Positions 24,480 to 34,752 of a stretch of 64,000 nucleotides of DNA are shown here, piece after piece. The notes under the pieces are model-generated. The model had not been told where the DNA came from. It made no database searches and saw nothing but the letters and a program-made list of their open reading frames with translations. The DNA is from Adiantum capillus-veneris (Eukaryota > Streptophyta > Polypodiopsida > Polypodiales > Pteridaceae): NCBI GenBank assembly GCA_014529385.2, contig CM043958.1, positions 120,257,518 through 120,321,517 on the forward strand. Reading direction: 5' to 3'. The stretch's first letter is position 1. The number at the start of each line of letters is the position of its first letter. The position numbers were made by a program, and so were the translations under genes.

Positions 24480-25335
24480 TCTAACGTAAATAAGCGTAAA
24501 TCTAAATAAACGTAAATCTAACTAAAAATAAACCTAAATCTAATTTAGCGTAAGTCTACATCTAACCTAATCTTTAACGTCTTTTGGGATAGTTTCCTAC
24601 GACGTTAAAACTCTCTTCTTCTTGTGTGTGTGTGTGTGTGTGTGTGGGTAAACCTAAATAAACCTAAGTCTAATCTAATATAACATAAATCTAAATCTAA
24701 CGTAAATTATGTTATATTAAAAACAAAGAACTAAACTAACAGGGATTATAAGAACCTTAAAACTGATTTAACACATAATTTTTCACATAACTCGGCAAGA
24801 GTTGGCATTCTCATCACTAAAGATGTGAGAGTTAACTTCCAGCGGTGACGCTGCCTCATCTCCATCCACATCTGACGACAGCAATTGGCCCTTTAGACCG
24901 TTCTTGCTCTTGTTACTAACTTTGAAGTTGCTGTTGAATGACTAGAGGTTGTCTAGATGGTCATTGTGTCGGGGATGTAGTGACTCTTGCCGCCCTGAAG
25001 ATCCACCTTCTTCCCTATCTTCTGAAGACATTTCACCAGTACTTTTGGATCGACAGAGCCCACCATGAGTGAAGGCAGCAATACCCTATATTCCATTGAG
25101 GGCTTTCTTCACCCGCTTCATGCAGGCATCGCAGTCTATGGAGACCTAAATCTAATCTAATATAACGTAAATCTAAATCTAGCGTAAATAAACGTAAATC
25201 TAGTTAAAAATAAACCTAAATCTAATTTAATGTAAGTCTACATATAACCTAATCTTTAACGTCTTTTAAGATAGTTTCCTACGACGTTATAACTCTCTTC
25301 TTCTTGTGTGTGTGCGCGTGTGTGGATGTGTGTGC
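24480..25335. repeat. Duplicated AT-rich segments flanking the captured fragment
   Basis: Two related segments (about 24480-24660 and 25147-25335) share CGTAAATCTAAATAAACGTAA, AAAAATAAACCTAAATCTAA, the run ending CCTAATCTTTAACGTCTTTT, and a block ending GATAGTTTCCTACGACGTTA plus a (TG)n run. They lie on either side of the HMA-domain fragment, as a direct-repeat frame inside the CACTA element. Confidence 0.75.
24958..25146 (-). pseudogene. Captured HMA-domain (HIPP-like) gene fragment
   Basis: Reading leftwards from 25146, one frame gives SIDCDACMKRVKKALNGI, which carries the C-x-x-C metal site and first helix of a heavy-metal-associated domain. After an in-frame TAG and a shift of frame, GSVDPKVLVKCLQKIGKKVD follows, the usual final strand and helix of plant HMA proteins. 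The order and spacing fit one domain of about 65 residues. The stop and frameshift show that it is not functional. Capture of host gene pieces is known for plant CACTA elements. Confidence 0.7.
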
Positions 25336-25339
25336 CAAT

Positions 25340-25500
25340 AAAAAGAGATAAATGGTATAACCTTTCTATCACCCATGCCAAGTATGATAGATTGATTATG
25401 CCATTTCCCTCTTGAATAATAGGTCTTGAGTTCAACTCCTCGTCGGCTAGATCTTTAGGTCTTTTAATTTTAATTAGTTTCCTACGATGTTAAATTAGTT
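25340..25500 (+). repeat. SINE-like repeat with a Pol III B-box
   Basis: AGTTCAACTCC at 25429-25439 fits the RGTTCRANTCC B-box consensus. A weaker A-box-like TGGTATAACCT lies about 80 bp upstream. The following part (CTCCTCGTCGGCTAG, then TAGTTTCCTACGATGTTA and a TC-rich tail) recurs in inverse orientation at 63695-63830, and its 3' part recurs at about 24585-24640. Dispersed copies with a common tail suggest a tRNA-derived SINE. There is no coding capacity. Confidence 0.5.
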
Positions 25501-25735
25501 TCTCTCTCTTTCTCTCTCAATGTGTGTGCGTTTTTTTGGATCGTATGCATGTTTTCTCTCTCTTTTCCTCTCTCAATGTGTGCGTTTTTTGTTTATGCAT
25601 ATTCTCTCTCTCTTTTCCTCTCTCAATGCGTGCGTTTTTTGTTTATGCATGCTCTCTCTCTCTCTCTCTTTTTCTCTCTCAATGTGTGTGTGCATTCTTT
25701 GTTTATGTATGTGTGTGTGCGTTTTTGTTTTTGTT

Positions 25736-25775
<40 letters not shown>

Positions 25776-25909
25776 AACACTATGTGTGTGTGAGAGAGAG
25801 AGAGAGAGGGAGAGAGAAAGAGGGGAAGGGAACATGAGAATGAGGAGAGGGAAGGAGCATACTTGGCTCTCCTTCCTCTCCTCGTGTGTGTGTGTGTGTG
25901 TATGTGGAG

Positions 25910-25953
<44 letters not shown>

Positions 25954-25955
25954 GG
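25500..25955. repeat. Cluster of TC, TG and GA simple repeats
   Basis: Alternating (TC)n, (TG)n and (GA)n tracts, including tandem units of CTCTCTC...CAATGTGTGCG...TTTGTTTATGCAT repeated three to four times at 25505-25720. Several overlapping long frames here are artefacts of dinucleotide repetition. Confidence 0.8.
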
Positions 25956-26029
25956 GAGAGCGTTACCTGCTCCTTGCTTGAGGGCGCCGAAAAACTCAGA
26001 TCTGAGATCTGAGTTTTTGGGCGCGCTCG

Positions 26030-26170
26030 GTTATTTTTTTAGCCCAGCCGGCGTCGCTATGAGCGTCGCAAATTTCTTTGTAAATTTGCGACGCTCATAG
26101 CGACGCCGGGATTTTTTTTTTTTTAGCGTCGCTGTGTGAGCGTCGCTAATATGAATAGCCTCTTGTAGTG
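26030..26170. repeat. CACTA right subterminal repeats and terminal inverted repeat
   Basis: Copies of GCGTCGCTA/TAGCGACGC match the left subterminal region, followed by the terminal CCTCTTGTAGTG at 26159-26170. Confidence 0.9.
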
Positions 26171-27750
26171 GCCTTAGACTCATGAGAGCACTATTTACTG
26201 GGGACTCCTTTCATTCTGCGGACGGATCACCAAAGCCTTAAGTACTTCATGACGCAGACCAAGCTCTCCGACAAACAAATGAGGTGGGCAAATTTCCTTT
26301 CGCAATTTCATTTTCATATTGCTCAAATTGCTGGCAAGCATAATCAAGTAGCCAATGCACTCTCAAGACGGGCGAGATTGAATGCGGTTTCCATAGCCAC
26401 TCACAATGATCTATCTTCTATGATAGATGAGTATGCTATTGATCCCGATTTTAGAGATGTGATTTTAGTGCTTGCATTAGGGAAGAAAGAGGAACCATTT
26501 ACTTTACAAGATTGTTATCTTCTCTATGGCAATAGACTATGCGTTACTAACTCACTACGTGAGAAAGTAATGTATGAATCTCATGCTCCTCCTTATGCGG
26601 GACTTAGTGGGATTCAGTCTACCCTAAAAGGGATTCAAAAATATATCTATTGGCCTACCATAAAGAAAACATACAAGAGTATGTTTCTAAATGTGTGGTA
26701 TGCCAAAAGACGAATTTTGATAGAGGGAAGCAACCTGGATTGCTTCAACCTTTGCCAATCCCTAATTCACCATGGGAGAGCATATCCATGGATTTTATCT
26801 TTGGATTGCCTAAGTCTATCCATGGGAATACGGGAATATGGATGATAGTAGACAGGTTCAACAAACAAGCTCATTTTATACCTGTCAAAAAGACTATCAA
26901 AGCCCATCAAATGGCAACCCTCATTATATCACAAATCTTCAAGTACCATGGCTTGCCAATGTCCATAGTGTCGGATAGAGATCCTAGAATGACCAGTAAT
27001 TTTTGGAAGGCTCTCTTTGAGAATTTAGGGACAAGGCTAAACTTCTCTTCGGCCTATCACCCCCAAACGGATGGCCAAAGTGAAATGGCCAAAGCACCTT
27101 TCGAAGTAATTGAGGAAAGATCTAAAAGTCCCCTACTACTTAAGGTACACGGGAAGATCTTTGCTGCAGATGAGTATAGCCGAGACCTACAAGAATCTTT
27201 CCAAAAGATTAAGGATGCTATCTCTATCTCACATCAAATGCAAAAGGCTGCTACTAATAAGCACAGAAGAGCCCAAGCCTTTAAAGAAAATGATTGGGTC
27301 TTGCTTAAATTTCCCAAGGCTCGATTAAGACACATGACGGGCAAGAATTCTACGGTACACCAAAAGTACTATGCTAAATTAGCAAAAAGGTACTATGGTC
27401 CCTTCCAGATTCTTTGACCAATCAATGAGATGGCCTATCAACTCAATTTTCCCAGCCATTGGCTCATACACAATGCTTTCCATGTGAGCCTACTAAAGCC
27501 TTACAAAGGAGAGCCACCTCAAGAACCAACTATTGGGCCCACCGGAGATCGAGGACCAAGAAGAGGTGATGCAGTAGCTTGAGTCCATTCTCCGACATGA
27601 AGACAAGGTATTATGAGGTGGTAAGACTATTCGACGGTATCTTATTAAGTTTAAGAATTATCCTTTTGAAGATGCTAGATGGATGCAAGGCATACAATTA
27701 AAGGATAACCTAAACCTTGTCAATGCTTACAATGCTTCCCTAGAGTAAGC
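26171..27750 (+). pseudogene. RNase H - integrase - chromodomain remnant of family E
   Basis: Right-hand part of the copy split by the CACTA element. It contains the RNase H end (TKLSDKQMRWANF, VANALSRR), the integrase zinc finger (CVVCQKTNF), the core with MDFIFGLP and SDRDPRMTS and the glutamate in TDGQSE, a GPF-like region (HNAFHVSLLKPY), and a C-terminal chromodomain-like piece (RRYLIKFKNYPFEDARWM). Frameshifts occur near 26220 and 26680. About 39 residues of integrase are missing between QSEMA and KAPFE relative to element A. Stops interrupt the chromodomain part, so the copy is dead. Confidence 0.9.
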
Positions 27751-28245
27751 TAATGTACAAATGTTTAAAATGAACAAAGTTTTGTGTTATAAGACTCTCT
27801 TTTTCTTTATTGTGCACAAATGTTAAGTAGTATGCATGCTTAGAATCAAGCTTGTGGAGACAAAGTCTTCTAAACACCTAGTAGAGCTGGTCACTCTACT
27901 ATGGAAGATTGATAGGACTAATGTGCATACATGCTTGCGGAAGCTTAGGCTCTCAAGCACCAAATGAATTAGTCATCCATTCTGGAACGATGTCGCAGGG
28001 TAAAATAGGGATCCTCTACCCGCTAGAAAAAGGACTAATAAATAGGCTTTATCTTCTCTACCCCATAGTCGAGGACGACTATGATTTCAAGAGAGAGGTA
28101 ATGTCATTATAACCAATATATAATTCTCCTAAATGATTTTCTCATGTTAAACTGATCATTTAATATGGGGAAGTACCAGGGGAGAAAAAGCTAGAATATT
28201 GGTTATGCTGGCAGACCGGCCATAGTAGGGCTCCAAAGGAGGGAA

Positions 28246-28974
28246 AATAGGGATACCAAAGGGGGGGCCATCTGCAAAAGAGCAACGTGTAACAATGGGC
28301 TCCAAAGACCTTAAGGTTCAGCCCATTAAGACTTCCAAAATGCTAAGGTTCCAAAATTCAAAGGTTGTGTCCAATGGTCAAACCTTAGGGAAATTGGATG
28401 CTTTGTGAGTGTACACAAAAGTCTTCAAGACTCCTACATAGGAGGGGGCGATCCCTAAAGGAAGGCAAAGAGAGAGAAAAGGTGAGAGAACACACACACA
28501 CACTCTCCAAAGCTTCCCTTTACACAAAGGGCATAATGGACACATGTCAGCTCCCTAGCCCAATTGCCCACAAGGTGCACTCAAATCCTATTGGATGGCC
28601 ATAGAGGTGGACAAATGAGAATTAGGCTAGAGTAAATCTAGTTTAATTCATTTAAAAACACTTAATAAAAGAACCAATAAGAATTAAGCTCTTTAGAAGC
28701 TTGGCTAGTCTCCCAAGGGGTCCAATGAGCATTCAATAGCCTAATGGCTTGCCTGATTCCAGAAGACAAAGGGGTCCAATGAGAGTTTAATTGCATCATT
28801 TTATTACCTAAAGCTCTCACAAAAGGGGAAAGGGGACACATGTCAGAAGGCTATCACTTATGATTTTCAACTATGATTGGCTAAGCGTTGCAGGGTCCAA
28901 TGGGGTGCCATCATGAGTAAATTTGCAAGAGGGGTCGACCAAGAGAGAGAGGGGGACTGATTTTGGCAAGGCAT

Positions 28975-29008
<34 letters not shown>

Positions 29009-29026
29009 TCATGTGTGAATCAAGAA

Positions 29027-29083
<57 letters not shown>

Positions 29084-29700
29084 TCTCAAGCTTTAATGGA
29101 AAGCTCATCATCTACTCCAAGCTTGTGAGAAGGGAGGCCTACACCAACAACTCTTGGCTTTGTGATGCAAATCCAACCAAGAGCCAAGCTTCAATGCATG
29201 CTCATCTCCTCAACCATTGTAATTACTAAGCTATGCTAAGCTATTATGAGTGATTATGTGAGGAGATATACTTCTTTCTCGTAAGACTACTCCTTCTTCC
29301 TCTCAATCTACTCTCATACCCCGCTAGCTCTCACCATCTTCGAAGGTGTGTGAGGTCTTGGGTCTGAGACCGTGAGGGAATTGATGTTGTGCTTTATAAG
29401 TGTTTGCTTAGTGATTGAAGTTTCCATCTTCATTGCACTAGCTAGTTATTGAAGGAACACAAAGAATTGTATCGTAAAATGTCTCCCTTGATGGGGGAAA
29501 CCTATAATACAAAGCTTTTTGGAGGGGGGACCAGCTCCATGTAAATCCGGTCCTCAACTGTTGTCAATAGCTTAATTTCTTTCTCTTTTGAAGTATTGTT
29601 CATGCCTATCTAACTTGGTGTTATGCTTTTTGTTGCTCTCTCCACCCAAGCACTCTTGCTATGCTCATTATAGGAATCTATTCTAATGAAATGCTCACTA
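28246..29700 (+). mobile_element. Polypurine tract and 3' LTR of family E
   Basis: A purine run ending AAAGGGGGGG lies at about 28258-28267. The following LTR is homologous to those at 5170-6317 and 16840-18100. It carries (AC)n at 28979-29004 and (TC)n at 29029-29081, the block GAGCCTACACCAACA, and TCCCTTGATGGGGGAAACC. Similarity fades near 29700, where a MULE-like remnant starts. Exact LTR ends are not resolved. A frame at 28963-29229 runs through the microsatellites and is not a gene. Confidence 0.7.
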
Positions 29701-31170
29701 TGTCTATGCTATTTTTCGCTACACACAAGTTACTAGGCCATGAAATATTACATTCCACTGCATGTAATAGGTCAAGCACCGACCTGTTTATCCTTGCATT
29801 CAACAAAGTGTACTTGATATATTGCCATAATCTCTCCACCAGATTTGTAGTGTCCACATTGCCATGGGGAAATAAGCGCCTAAACTTTGGCCAACACTCG
29901 CGCCATATACATGACTTTGAGCACCATCCGTTGGATACATAACGCTGAATATTTGCATGCTCGGAGTAGTCCAATAAGAGTTTTTGAAAGCGAGCTTCGA
30001 AATCATCCTCACACTTTGAATGCATAAGGCTGCACATCATAGAATATACTTGATCTCGCAAGTCTTTTGGCACTTGGGGCAAAAGATTCTCTAGCCAAGC
30101 CTTCTTGGCATGAAACCAGCAAAGCAAGACATAGCATGCAACAATACCCTCCGTTGTCTTGAGCCCAACACACATCATCATTCGTAATGGATCTCAAGAT
30201 AGCATTCAGCTCTTGAGGGCACTTATCTATTAGAATTGCATTCGGCCGAATGCTACCCATCCATTGAGAATATTATGCGGATGGTCAATTTAAGGGCAAT
30301 GCTCTCCTGACATGTCCCAGGGTCATATGCGCACATCATCAACCACATAGGCAATCTGATTCCAGCTTGATTAGGAAAAATAGGTGCATATAATGGCAAC
30401 CCATATACATTTGAGCTATCCACAACCCATACATTATGTCATGAGAAGCGAATACACATCTCCAACATCCAAGTATCTTGAATGATGATAACAAATGGCT
30501 TGTGGATGTCTTGCAATGCATTTGAATTGTATGGCTGGACATATATGACCTTTCAAAAACAGCAAGCATCTACATAAGGATACAAGGACAACATATAAAA
30601 GTGAAAACGAAACCATTGCTGTAAAAGAGGCTACCTTCCCATCAACTCGTAACTTCAAAGCCTCCATATACATGCCTGACCAATCATTTTCTGACGCTCG
30701 ACCTAATAAAAAATTTCTTAGGTGAAGAAAATGCTATATAGACTGAGAGCATAAGCAATGAAAAGTACTACCTTGAAGTTGCAAGCTATATGCGAACTGC
30801 TGGACCTCCTTTGGGATCATGAAGAATCGAAAAGTCATGCAATCTACTGGAGACACTTGTTGCATGTGAAAGTTTTGTTTTGAGATATATATTTTGGCAA
30901 GTGGCGAGATATACTAACATCAAAGTAATCTTCCATGCAACAATGAAGCACTCGTGGATGAACTGGTAAAGGCAGTATAAGTCAAGCTGAGAGTTAGGAA
31001 CATGGCCGTGATGCATAGCATGGAGAACAATAGTGACTTCATCGACTTCTTCTTTGAATTGCACTCGTGCCTTGAAAGGACAACGACACTTCTTTGTTTT
31101 TCTCTCTCTGTGCTTGTCTTCTCCACGATGCTTTCTTGAACCTCCACGATGACAAACGTAGATGTCCTCG
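29701..31170 (-). pseudogene. Decayed MULE/FAR1-type transposase
   Basis: Reading leftwards, the region at 31170-30960 gives a FAR1-like zinc-finger region (YVCHRGGSRKHRG, KTKKCRCPFKARVQF, then HAMHHGHVP). Poorly conserved sequence follows at 30900-30270. Then come PNAILIDKCPQELNAI (30250-30200), LLCWFHAKKAWLENLLPQVP (about 30120) and a C-terminal block with HGNVDTTNLVERLWQYIKYT (about 29850). This order matches MULE-type transposases, whose first Asp lies in the D-K-C-x-x-E block. At least two frameshifts separate the parts. Terminal inverted repeats were not found, so only the gene is called. Confidence 0.65.
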
Positions 31171-31269
31171 ACCCCATTGTCACCCCTCATTAAAGGCTGG
31201 GTGTCACTTAGTGCTGAGGGGTGGGCCTGGTGACTAAGTGACATGGGCGTTGAGGGGGTGGGATCCACG

Positions 31270-32025
31270 GTGGGATGAAGGAGAGCCGTAGATCGTGGCT
31301 AAGTACCCGAGATTACTTTGCACCCAAACCTCGAACCCTTGATCTCACCTATACGACTCCCATGTCCTATCCACGAGCACCCGCACGTTTTTTGTGATGG
31401 TATGGGACCAAGATTACTCATATACCAAATGTGACCGAAAGTAACCTCAGGTACCCATGATTATACCCGAGATTACTTTTGGCGATGTTGATAAGATCTA
31501 CGGTGCTCGATGTCTAGATCCATGCCCGTGTCACTTAGTCCTGAGGAGGGAGGCCAAGAAGTGGAAATGTATTTGGCCAATGCCGTCCAGTTTGTTTTGA
31601 TGACGTGCATCTTGCATTCGATTATGAGAAGACGCTCCGTTGGCTTCCTTTTCTGCTCCCTTTGCATCCTCTTCCTCGTCGTCGCCTTCTTGAGCACAAA
31701 ATTTGGAAGGGTAATCAGCTATTTCCTTGTTACGCGCTCTCGCTTCTGTGGTTTCTTGTGAAGAATTCTTGTAACGGAAAAATGAAATGCATTGGCATTG
31801 TCTTGAAGTACTTCTATTCTCTGTTTTTGGCTCAAAGATTGGTTCAGCAGACAAATCTGGTCCTGTGTGAAATCGATTTTGGTGGTTTATAATTTGTCCC
31901 GCTAATGTTATGATCACAAGGCATGTACTTGCAAATGAGCATGCCACTGTTAATTAGTCCGGGGATGAATGGAGAACTCTCGATCAACTATTTTGTTTTT
32001 AGAGAACAGATGTTTCAGTAGCAGA
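31270..32025. other. Unassigned DNA right of the MULE remnant
   Basis: Contains repeated words such as CCCGAGATTACTTT (about 31300 and 31470) and TCACTTAGTSCTGAGG (31190 and 31530). Open frames on both strands at 31510-31947 overlap and have no recognisable domain. Confidence 0.35.
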
Positions 32026-32373
32026 GAATGCATGTATGCCAAAACATCGACACTCGAGTATGAGACTTGAAAACGCCCAAAGGGACGATCGAAACCACTT
32101 GGGCCTATGCTCAGTTATTTTCACTTCTCTATACTAAAGGTGTCTTCTTAATATGGGGCCTGCCCTGCTTTTGGGGCTTTTACCATACCAAGTAGTTAGT
32201 CTAGCTAGTGGGGACTAATGGACAAGGCTATAGCTGGCTCAGAAGGCATTTGTGAAATGTGGAGGATTGTCGAGGCAATGCCATCAAAAACATGTAGCTG
32301 CCAATTCTGTATTAGGAACTTTACATCCACTTGGAGGAAGCCCCAATTGTACTCTAGAGGGCCTATGGGAAGC

Positions 32374-32441
<68 letters not shown>

Positions 32442-33143
32442 CTTAATCCATAGCCCTGTCTGCATTTGTTCTTCGGATCATTCTCCATGGCGGCCGCCAC
32501 ACCAGTTATGAGTACCACTAGGGCTGCTCTTGAACCTGTTACCTGTGATCTGATGTCAGAGGACATCGCGAGTATTGAGGCTGCCACTCCACTGCAATGG
32601 ACAAACTCTTGTTTTTGGCAGCATGGTAGGGCACTTTGAGATGCACCTTGAAGCCTTTAGATTATTAGTAGTGTCTATACTCAAATAAGCAGGTTGAATG
32701 TGGTGTGGTGTAGATTGCACAAGAGGGGAACCACTCCACTCCGTTGTCATAAATTGCTTTGATTGAATAAAGTCGCAAATTTCTCTTTGAGATTTTAGGA
32801 ATATTGACAAGCTGAATGCATGTATGCCAAAGCATTGACACACGAGTACGAGACTTGAAAACGCCCAAAGAGACTATCCAAACCACTTGGCCCTATACTA
32901 AAGGTTTGTTCTTAATATGGGGATTGCCCTGCTTTTGGGGCTTTTACCATTCCAAGTAGTTAGTCTAGCTAGTGGAGACTAATGGGCAAGGCTATAGCTG
33001 GCTCAAAAGGCATTCATGACATGTGGAGCATTATTGAGGCAATCCCCATCAAAAACATGTATAGGTGCCAATTCTATATTAGGCACTTTACATCCATGTG
33101 GAGGAAGCCCCAATTGTACCTTAGAGGGCCTATGGAGAGCCTT

Positions 33144-33214
<71 letters not shown>

Positions 33215-33430
33215 ACTCAACCCTCAATTCACAACCCTGTTTGCATGTGTTCTTTGGATCATTCTCCATGGCGGCCGCCACACTAGTTATGAGTACCACT
33301 AGGCTGCTCCTGAACCTATTACCTATGATTTGATGCCAAAGGACATTGCGAGTATTAAGGCTGCCACTCGACATTGCATTGGACGAACTCTTGTTGTTGG
33401 CAGCATGGTGGGGCACTCTCTCTCACATTC
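32026..33430. repeat. Tandem duplication of about 785 bp with GA tracts
   Basis: Copy 1 (about 32026-32660) and copy 2 (about 32811-33430) share GCATGTATGCCAAA, GAGACTTGAAAACGCCCAAA, GCCCTGCTTTTGGGGCTTTT and CATGGCGGCCGCCACAC in the same order. Each contains a long (GA)n tract (32377-32439 and 33147-33211). Sequence divergence shows an old duplication. The GA-encoded frames across it are artefacts. Confidence 0.85.
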
Positions 33431-33626
33431 CACTATTTGTGAGTGGCTTTCACTTGGAGGCTCCAAGGATAGTATTTTGGAGCTCCTTATGATGGGCCGT
33501 GACATCTTCTTGGTTCAGCTTTTCAATGAGCACTGCTGCGAGTTTCTCTTGCGTTGGTCACCTATTCTCGCAGGGACCCGTCTATTGGTATTGGAGCATT
33601 GGAATCCTGAATTCGATGTGGATTAG
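33268..33626 (+). pseudogene. DUF4283-like fragment (LINE ORF1 or gag-like)
   Basis: A start at 33268 opens MAAATLVMSTT but shifts frame. From 33330 the frame gives IGRTLVVGSMVGHSLSHST, then DIFLVQLFNEHCCEFLLRW, then GTRLLVLEHWNPEFDVD. This hydrophobic/Trp pattern, ending in L-x-x-W-x-P-x-F, matches DUF4283, found in plant LINE ORF1 and related zinc-knuckle proteins. No zinc knuckle follows. The same start (MAAATPVMSTTRAALEPV) is preserved open in the other tandem copy at about 32488, but it diverges before the domain. The domain call rests on pattern alone. Confidence 0.55.
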
Positions 33627-33794
33627 TTTGATCGCCAACAACGGAATTCTCAGTTTCTCGTCACCCTATCTTTTCTCTCTCTTCCTGTCCACTTGTCAGG
33701 TTAATTCTTAGTGTGGCTGCTTGTTAGAGCCTTGTCATGCTAGGCTCATTGGCTACTAAGATTGGGTCTCCACATGTGCAGGTCTGCTCTCCAG

Positions 33795-33923
33795 CCCATA
33801 CCATGTTATAAATTGAGTTTGCCTCAGAGACCCAACTATAGACAATTTTTGACTCCAGGCCATACTATGTTATAAATCGAGTTCCCCTCAAAGACCCAAC
33901 TATAGACAGTTTTTGACTTTAGC
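33795..33923. repeat. Two-copy 65-bp tandem repeat
   Basis: Units start at 33795 and 33860 with CCATAC(C/T)ATGTTATAAAT, followed by AGACCCAACTATAGACA and TTTTTGACT. They abut the LTR-like repeat starting at 33924. Confidence 0.8.
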
Positions 33924-34290
33924 TGTCACGTGTGCACTGCACTTGCGCCACGTCGACAAGCTTTTGCTACAGTCTAGCGTCAGTCGTAGCTTAGGACCTA
34001 GCTTGGCACCTCTGTGAGCCTCTAGCAAGACGTGCATGTCCAGGCCGGTCATAGTTGCATACCCTCTCTTGCATAGGACCACATTTTAGCACTTAGGCAC
34101 TTACTACGTGTGAACCACCTCTTAGAGTGCATTTTATTAATAAGTGACTTTTCATTTACCCTTGTTGGAATGTAGGTAGGACAAATGGCTAAATGACATA
34201 GAACCCATCAGTACCCCATCGTCGACATCACCGTCGTCGACATAGAATAGAACCCAGTAGTACCTCGTCGTTGACATCATTGTCTTTGAA
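33924..34290 (+). mobile_element. LTR-like repeat, left copy (element F)
   Basis: Starts TGTCACGTGTGCACTGCACT and matches 34753-35023 closely through GGCAAATGGCTAAA (ending about 34193). It then jumps to the GTCGAC-rich minisatellite that in the right copy lies several hundred bp further on. This left LTR therefore seems to carry an internal deletion. No clear primer site was found. Confidence 0.55.
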
Positions 34291-34752
34291 GGAAGATCGA
34301 TAGCGGATACACGAAAACCCAGATCTTGAGTACCATGATCTAGTTGGCTCTGATGCGGATATGGAAGAAGTTGGAAACAAGATCCCTAAACCTCTTATGC
34401 ATTCGCATTGGCATGTAGCGTGCATGCATTTCCGTCGACAAGCAACCCTTGGAAATACCTCCGAGCACCCTTACCTTTCATCTTCACCCTCAATGTTCTC
34501 ACGATAGGACTATTTGAGTGGTCATACTTGCTTGCAAGGCAGAGTCAGCACCAAGGTTGGTATTATGCGACAATAGTAGAACTACCTAGTAACTCGTGTG
34601 GTCGGTGTTTACATTGCAGCCGATCTACATCCGCAATATCGACCCATTTGGAGGAGTTTTCATCGGTTTATGCATTCACAAGCATTAGAAGCATTCAACG
34701 TCAGAAGTATATATAGAAGTTCGGCAGTTGTGCCTCACTTCTAACAGGGGGG
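34291..34752. other. Internal part of LTR-like element F
   Basis: No recognisable gag or pol, only short frames. It ends with a purine run (ACAGGGGGG) directly before the TGTCACG start of the right copy, which fits a polypurine tract. The element would be a short non-autonomous LTR element. Confidence 0.45.

Larger units (their letters stand above)
18128..26173 (-). mobile_element. CACTA (En/Spm) DNA transposon, 8,040 bp
   Basis: The element is 18131-26170. Its ends are CACTACAAGAGG and CCTCTTGTAGTG, perfect 12-bp terminal inverted repeats. It is flanked by the direct 3-bp duplication GCC (18128-18130 and 26171-26173), as CACTA elements make. Removing it reconnects the RNase H block of the host family-E copy. 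Both genes are on the minus strand: a six-exon transposase (24083-20355) and an accessory ORF (about 20085-19108 and possibly beyond). It also carries a captured HMA-domain fragment, a SINE-like repeat and duplicated AT-rich segments. Intact ends and an open transposase make recent mobility plausible. Confidence 0.95.

Noticed and set aside
24958-25146. Functional metal-binding protein inside the CACTA element
   Set aside because: An in-frame stop and a frameshift break the single HMA domain, and no start or full gene is visible.
25522-25953. Long overlapping open frames with Leu-Ser or Arg-Glu repeats
   Set aside because: They are translations of (TC)n, (TG)n and (GA)n microsatellites, which stay open in several frames at once. 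The same applies to frames over 32377-32439, 33147-33211, 47599-47681 and 63616-63685.
5170-29700. Family-E copies 1 and 2 as one giant element from 5.2 to 29.7 kb
   Set aside because: Copy 2 has its own LTR segment at 16840-18100 fused to RNase H, and no reverse transcriptase links the two. Three LTR segments are better explained by two truncated copies.
31510-31947. Host gene on either strand
   Set aside because: Frames on both strands overlap completely, contain no recognisable domain and lie in repeat-rich DNA.
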